Assembly (NCBI RefSeq): GCF_020740795.1
Contig: NC_067304.1
Coordinates: 2,904,056-2,968,055 of the forward strand
Length of the DNA stretch: 64,000 nucleotides
Direction of reading: 5' to 3'
DNA from: Apus apus
Taxonomy: Eukaryota; Chordata; Aves; Apodiformes; Apodidae
The stretch's first letter is position 1; every line of letters begins with the position of its first letter. The notes under the pieces are model-generated. The model worked only from the letters and a program-made list of their open reading frames with translations, had not been told where the DNA came from and did no database searches. The position numbers and the translations under genes are program-made. This document shows, piece by piece, positions 58,325-64,000 of the stretch.

Positions 58325-60852
58325 TCACTGCTCCTCCTCGGATGATTCCTGGGAAATGTTCACCTCCTCCTCATCCTGCTGCTGTGAGGCAAAGCATCGT
58401 GTTGTGGGGGGGTGGCCAGGGGCTGCAGACCCTCCCCCTGCTCCACCCTGGGATGAAGAGCTGAGCAAACTCATCACACCCCTTGTACAAAGAGGGAAAC
58501 GGGCACCAGCAGCCTCCTGGATACGGGGACCAGTTTAACCATTATGGCTTAAATCCCAGGTAAGAAACACCCCCCAGCCCGGGTGGGTGAGGATCTGCAC
58601 ACCCTGGAGGTGAGACCACGGTCCCCAGCACCACGGCTGTGTCCCCAGTTGCCCCCAGAGGGGGAGTTGGTGGTGGCAGGACAGGGTGTCCGTGGGGCCG
58701 TGAGTCAGGGCTGAGTGTGAGCCTGACTCAGCGCCAGCCCCCGCTTCCTCCTGCTTCCTCCATTCATAAAAAAAGCCACCGTGACCCGTGCCTGCCAAAG
58801 AGGGACAACGGTGTCCCCAGCGTGGCCCTGCCAGCGTGCTTCAGGCTCCATCCCACCCCTCCTGGGACCCCCAGTGGTGCTGGGACCCCCACGATGTGAC
58901 CCCCACTCCCCCCCTTGGTTGGCAGCCCCACCTGATCTCAGCCTCTCACCCTCTGTAAGGGATTTAAGTGGCACAAAGGGGTAAAACCCACCCGTGGGGG
59001 AGAGCAGCTGTAGCCTGAGGATGCTCTTGGGTGGCTCTGGTGTCCCTAGTGCCTGGTGGCAGCTCCTGAGTGCAGGGACGTGACCCAGGGCTGGGGACAG
59101 TGGGATGTGCACACTGGGGAATGGAGAGGAAAAAACCTGCTGCCGGGTGTCCGGGTGCTGCTTTTTGCTCACTCTCCCCTTTTTGCTGCCTGCTCTGCCC
59201 TCATCCAGCCCGGCTGTGGGGACAACTGGGTGGCTGCCACCCCCCCGCAGTGCCCAGCACCCTGCCAGGGTGGAGGGGGAGGGGAAAAAAGCCCACTCAC
59301 CGGTTTTTTGGGTCGGCCTCGAGGTTTTCTCCCTGGTGTGACCGCAGCTTTCTGAGCACATACAGAGAGAACTGGTCAGGCTGGGGATGTCCCCTTGTCC
59401 CCAGTGGGAGCAGATGCTGTTCCCCTCCCTCCTGCCCACCCCTCGCTGCCAAATTCATCACCCCAGTGGCATCTCCTTGGGCTGCTGCACCCTGGGTGAC
59501 CCTGGGGTTGCAGCCAGGTCCCCCTGACCCCCCTCCCGGCCACCAGTTTCCAGCTCTGGGCTGGCCCTGTCCCCATGACTCAGGGGGTGGGTGCAGGATG
59601 TGACTCGCAAACAGGTTCCTGTGTGTGACACACACGGTCCCCACCCCCCTCCCAGCCCACCCCTGGGGGCCACCTCTGAGACACCCCATCCCCGGGGGAG
59701 ATCTGCCCTGAATTGTCTACAATTGAGCTCAAAACAGACCAGCACGTGGTGGCTTGAGCAGATCAGCCACCTACCCTGCCCTTGGGGGTGGCCTTATTCT
59801 TGCTGCCCTTGGGTCGTCCGCGGGGTCTCTTGGGGGTCGGGGCCTCACTGGGTTCCTGCTGGAGGGAGAGCAAAGGAGGGGGGGGGGTCACTGCAGATTG
59901 GGGGTCTCCAGGGAGTTGGGGGGTGCCTGGAGCAGCTCCCAGTGCAGCAGCACAGGCTGGGAGCCCCCATTCACCACAGCAGATCCCACTTGTGGCAAGG
60001 ATGCTCTTGTATGTAGGGTACTGGGAGCACTGGTTGCACAGGGATTGGCTCGTGTGTGTCCTTCAGCCAGACGTGTCCATGCCCCATCCATCCCACCCTG
60101 GCATTAATCTCTAGGTTTATCTGGATGGTCCCTGCTAGTTTCTCAGCCCCAGATCCCAGCTCGGTGCTGGTGTCCAGCAAAGTGTTGGGGAAGCATCAAA
60201 GCACCTTTTCTGCAGGAAAATGATGTGCACAGACTCCCCCCTGCCCTGGGTGGAGGGAGGAGGTGTGTGTGGGGGGGGTGTGGAGAGGTTGGCACCACAA
60301 AGTCTCCGGCAGCATCTTATCCTTCTGAGCAGCTTTTGCTAATGAGGCTTTAATTAGCCTGTCTGCAAAGGCAGGTTCAGCTGCAGCCCAGGGAGGAGTA
60401 AAGGAGGCTCTGAGCCCTTCCCTGGCCATGGGGGAGGTCTGGGGTGTTGCGTGGGGGGTGTTCGGGGGCTCTGAAGACCCTCAGGAGGCGTTTGCTGCTG
60501 GTGAGCACCCAGGAGCTGCTGCCTGAAGGGACATGATGGGGTATCCCCACCCCAGGGGATTCCATCTCCATCCCAGGGGATTCCAAACCCACTCCCTCCC
60601 CCGGGGGATGCTGCCAGGGTGTGATCTGAGGGGCTTCTCACCACCCCGTAGCCTGGGGGTGCCCACCCTTGAGGTCATTGCTGTGGGCAGAGCTGCTCAG
60701 TGGGTGCCCCCCCCCCCCCCTCCTCTTTCCTCCTAGGGGACCCCCCATACCTGTGGCTTCTTCCTGGGTCGCCCCCGGCCCCTCTTCTCTGACACGTCCT
60801 TCTCCCCCTTGGAGGCCAAGGGCTGGCTGGATTTGGTGCTGGATTCACTCAT
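58325..60852 (-). CDS. HMGA1: High mobility group AT-hook protein 1 (four coding exons, HMGA1b-like)
   Basis: Minus-strand coding exons are 60852-60751, 59858-59775, 59351-59301 and 58381-58325 (TGA), giving 97 residues (human HMGA1b 96). The acceptor of the first coding exon is at 60869/60868, so upstream 5' UTR exons must exist. Three AT-hooks are visible: RGRGRPRKK (residues 24-32), KRPRGRPKG (44-52) and RKPRGRPKKP (70-79). The acidic tail DEEEVNISQESSEEEQ ends in the conserved CK2-type serines. The protein is a non-histone chromatin architectural factor that bends AT-rich minor groove and helps enhanceosomes assemble. The second and fourth coding exons begin with tandem NAG acceptors, so one-glutamine isoform differences are possible. 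The human HMGA1a-type 11-residue insert cannot be encoded here, because an in-frame TAG follows five codons into the intron. Confidence 0.97.
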
Positions 60853-60868
60853 TGTCCTTCCAGCAGCC

Positions 60869-63800
60869 CTGAGGAGGGGCAGGAGGGAGATGGAAGTTGG
60901 TCAGCAGTGGTTCTCTTCCCCCCCCGCCCCAGCCCTCACCATGAGGCAGGTGGTGGGTGCAGGGGACCACAGCACTGACTCCAGGGGCTGTGAGGGACAA
61001 GTGGAGCTGCCAGAGCCCCCCGTGGGGTCAGCCTGGCTGTGCCCATGTCCCTGCTCCCCCCAGGGTAAGGATGCTCAGCACCACCCCCCCCCCCCAGCTG
61101 CATCCCAGCTGCTCTGTGAGGACAGGGGTGGTATCAGCACAGACAGTAGGTGACAAACACCAGGGTGTCTCCTCTAAGAATGCCTCTTAGAATCAAGATT
61201 CAGCTGCAAGGAGCAGCTTCTGCCCCACTCAGGCCCTTCCCAGAGGATCCCTGCTTTCCCCCCGGGGTGGGTTTGCAGCCACATCCCTCCCAAGGGTGCA
61301 ACCTGAATCCTCCCATCACCAGCTGGGGAGCAAAACCAACCAACTGGGGGGTCACAATCCTGCCCCGAGCCCGTGGCACAGGTATCCTGTGGGATCAGCC
61401 AGCCCCCAGTGCTGAGCCAGCTCCCAGGGTCCCCAGCAGGTATCTGGGGAGTGGCAGCTTGGCCAGCCCTTCCCACGGAGCCCATCCCTGTTTCCCCAAA
61501 AGGAGGGGAAAGGCTCCAGATTTAATCTGGAGTCCTTGAAATGCCAGACAGGTGAGTCAGGACAGGACAAGCAGCAGCACTGGGGCCTCTGGGCAACCCC
61601 ACTGGGGTCCTGGAAGGACAGTTCAGACCCCCACAGCCCTGCTCCCCCCACCCCACCTTGAACACCCAGCACTGCTGCCCCCGGGGTGGGATTCTGCACC
61701 CCTGGCCCTGCTCCTGCCACCCCAGCTGGGTTTAGGGACAGGCACTTGTCAGGGGACACAGAGTTGTCCCCCTTCCTCCCCCTGAGCATGTCCCAAAGGG
61801 CTGGTTGTCTTTCCTTCCCTCATGGGGAAATCCCACGGGAAGGAAAGGCTCCATCTTCTCCTCACCACCTTGATTCTTCCCCAGGGACACAGGGAAAACC
61901 TGCTTTTCCAGAACTGTGGGGCTGGTTCCACACCCAGCTCCCAGCCCAGCCAGGAGGGTGGGATCCAGACTGGAAGGGAGCAGGATTTACTGCCACAGCC
62001 CCAGCACTTACTGATGTCCCTGAGCACAGGGCTCGTCTGCTCCTCAGATGGGTGCAGGGGAGGGCACCTGCTCAGAGCAGTGCTGGGATGTTCCCCAGCA
62101 GCAATAGGATGTCCCAAGCGCAGGGCTTGGAGCTGCCTGGGAAACTTGGCTGGAAAATCACAGCATTGCTCTGGGATGGATGGTGCCACCCCCCCTGGGC
62201 CACCTCTCCCCCTGGGGATGGTTCCTACACCCCTGCCCGGGGTCCGAGTCCCATCCCTGGGGTGCAGCAGCCCCCACACCCTCCCCTACAGAGTTAACAA
62301 CACGTCGTTTGGAGCAACTGCTTTCAATTTGGATGGTGTTAGAGCAGCCAGGACTGTGCTACCAGGGGCTGGGGGGGGGCAGCCAGGGTGCTGACCCCCC
62401 CCCGGGAATGCTGAGCCTCATCAGGGTGGCTGGAACAGGCGAGACATGGGGGGTGAGGAGCTGTGCTCAGACCTTGGAGGCTTTTTAAAAAACACACGTC
62501 AGCTCCTGCTCCCCCCCTGGAAGTGACTCACGAGTGCAGAACAACAACAACAAAAACCACCCTCAGATTCTTTTTTGTTTTGTTTTGTTTTGTTTTTTGG
62601 GAGACAGAAACCATGCTGTCGTGTAAACACCCTGAAAATATTACTCACAGCATCCCAGAGCCCTCCAAGGAGTGTTTTAGAGGAAAAATACCAAAGGGGC
62701 ACAGTTTAGGTTTAGAAAAGGAAAACGCCGGCTGGTTGACCAGGAACTGGGACAGTTGGTCTCTTAATCTGAGGTTTGTTGGGAGGAAATTGCAGCCTTG
62801 GGCCCTCTCCTGGCCCTGGAAGCAGATGGGCCCGGTAGGGTCCCCACCCTGCCCTGCTCTCCTCTGGGAATGGCCCCGTGTGGTGGCTGCGGGCAGGGAT
62901 GCTGAGGGGACCCTCCTGGCTTGGGGATGCCACCGGGTGTGTCCCCCTGAAGCAGAGCCCACCACTGCCAAGCTGAGGGTGCAGGGGAAAGCAGGTCAAC
63001 ATCCCACCCATCCCTCCTCTGCCTCCGGGTGATCCCCGAGGGCTGAAACCACCCCAGGGCACCAAGGGCTCCGTGTCCCGCTCCAGCAGAGGAGGGTGAG
63101 GAGGAGGATGGAGGAGGAGATGGGGGATGCTCTTCCCTCCCACCCAGCACCTTCCCAGCCTACACCAGAGCAGCTCCAGCTCCACACGGGCTCCAGGCAC
63201 CTGCCTGACCCTGGGAGCATCCCGAGCTGGCAGGATGATGCCGGGAACACCACGGGAAGCAGCTCCAGCCCTGCTCGAGTGCATCAAAGCCTTGCAGGAG
63301 GGAGGGAGCAGCTGTGTTGCCATGGAGGAAAGGAAGCAGCTGAGAAGAGAAACCTTGCCATGGAGGGAGGAATCGGTTGGAGATGAGGGCAGGGGACTGC
63401 TGGGCTCCCCGAGGCCAGGAGGGATAAATCTCTGCAAGGCTTGGGAGGTGGAGGGGCTACATGTGCCTCTCGATCGATGGAGTTGGGGGATGAAAAACTC
63501 CTCCCCTCTCCATCCCGATGGATGCTGAGCCTGCTGGGCTCTCCTCCCCCAGCCCCATTGGCTCCCTCTGCTCCACAACACAAACCGGGCCGTTCTCAGC
63601 AGCCACCTCTTGGGCAAGTGATGGTTGGGTTGTAAAAAGACCCAACCTGGCCTCCTCGGAGTGATGCTCCTCACTGCTCCTGGGCCTGATCCTGCCTCCC
63701 CCCCCCTCTGCCTGCACTGGCTTACACTGCTCCGTGCAAATAACCCCATAAATCCCCTGCTCCTGCCACCTACTCTTAGATTAAACAAACCAGCTCAGGA

Positions 63801-64000
63801 GAAGCAGGGAGACAAGGCGGCGGCTTAGATCTTTAAAAAACAAACACCAAACACAACAAAAACCACACAACAATCTCTTCACGCCCAGGAAATCTAGCCT
63901 GATTGCAGCTGGAGAAGGATCCCGGCCGCACCTCCTGGCAGAGGGAGGACGGGAGAGGGAGGAGGGGAAGAAATAGTGGAGCAGAAGTTGAAGAGCCTGT
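60869..64000. other. HMGA1 5' intron or upstream sequence, no exon recognised
   Basis: No coding exon is visible. C homopolymers lie near 61086-61095 and 62394-62403. An AAC/AAAACAAA-rich stretch lies at 62540-62600 and another at 63835-63870. HMGA1 must have at least one further 5' exon in this interval or beyond it. I could not place one with confidence, and no strong CpG island appears before 64000. Confidence 0.5.

Noticed and set aside
60937-60950. Minus-strand donor-like CATG|GTGAGG as the end of the HMGA1 5' exon
   Set aside because: It would leave an intron of only about 75 nt before the acceptor at 60869, and no promoter-like sequence lies upstream.

Overview
The window looks like a bird nuclear genome, probably a GC-rich, gene-dense microchromosome. 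About a dozen CR1 LINE fragments with the avian 3' end (ATTCTATGATTCT-type) are scattered through it, introns are short compared with mammals, and GC-rich tandem repeats and homopolymer runs crowd both ends. Four protein-coding genes can be read exon by exon. Their order matches the human 6p21.31 block: (PACSIN1) - RPS10 - NUDT3 - SMIM29 - HMGA1, with RPS10, NUDT3 and SMIM29 on + and HMGA1 on -.

Layout. 1-10.2 kb is an intergenic, repeat-rich flank. It holds a CpG-rich block near 2.0-2.2 kb with an RFX X-box and a minus-strand splice donor (possible PACSIN1 first exon), a 19-bp minisatellite (5.6-6.4 kb), a 585-bp pyrimidine tract (8.7-9.3 kb) and a higher-order minisatellite (9.6-10.1 kb) that stops about 150 bp before the RPS10 promoter. 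10.3-17.4 kb is RPS10: a non-coding TOP-like first exon and five coding exons giving an intact 165-residue protein. 19.4-46 kb is NUDT3: a CpG-island promoter, five coding exons, an intact Nudix box and introns carrying most of the CR1 copies. 46-54.6 kb has no recognisable gene; it is NUDT3 3' UTR or downstream sequence and then simple-sequence DNA. 54.65-56.9 kb is SMIM29, a compact single-pass membrane protein gene of 101 codons. 57.2-60.9 kb is HMGA1 on the minus strand, tail-to-tail with SMIM29, with three AT-hooks and an acidic tail. 60.9-64 kb is upstream or 5' intronic sequence of HMGA1 with no coding exon that I can see.

The genes do not form a pathway: a ribosomal protein, an inositol-pyrophosphate/cap hydrolase, a small membrane protein and a chromatin architectural protein are linked by ancestral synteny. 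RPS10 and NUDT3 keep the intron phase that permits the RPS10-NUDT3 read-through fusion known in humans. I found no previously undescribed biological system. The most unusual signals are tandem repeats placed directly behind three splice donors and open in the host reading frame, HMGA1 splice-site peculiarities (tandem NAG acceptors, loss of the coding potential for the human HMGA1a insert), and the large tandem arrays in the left flank.
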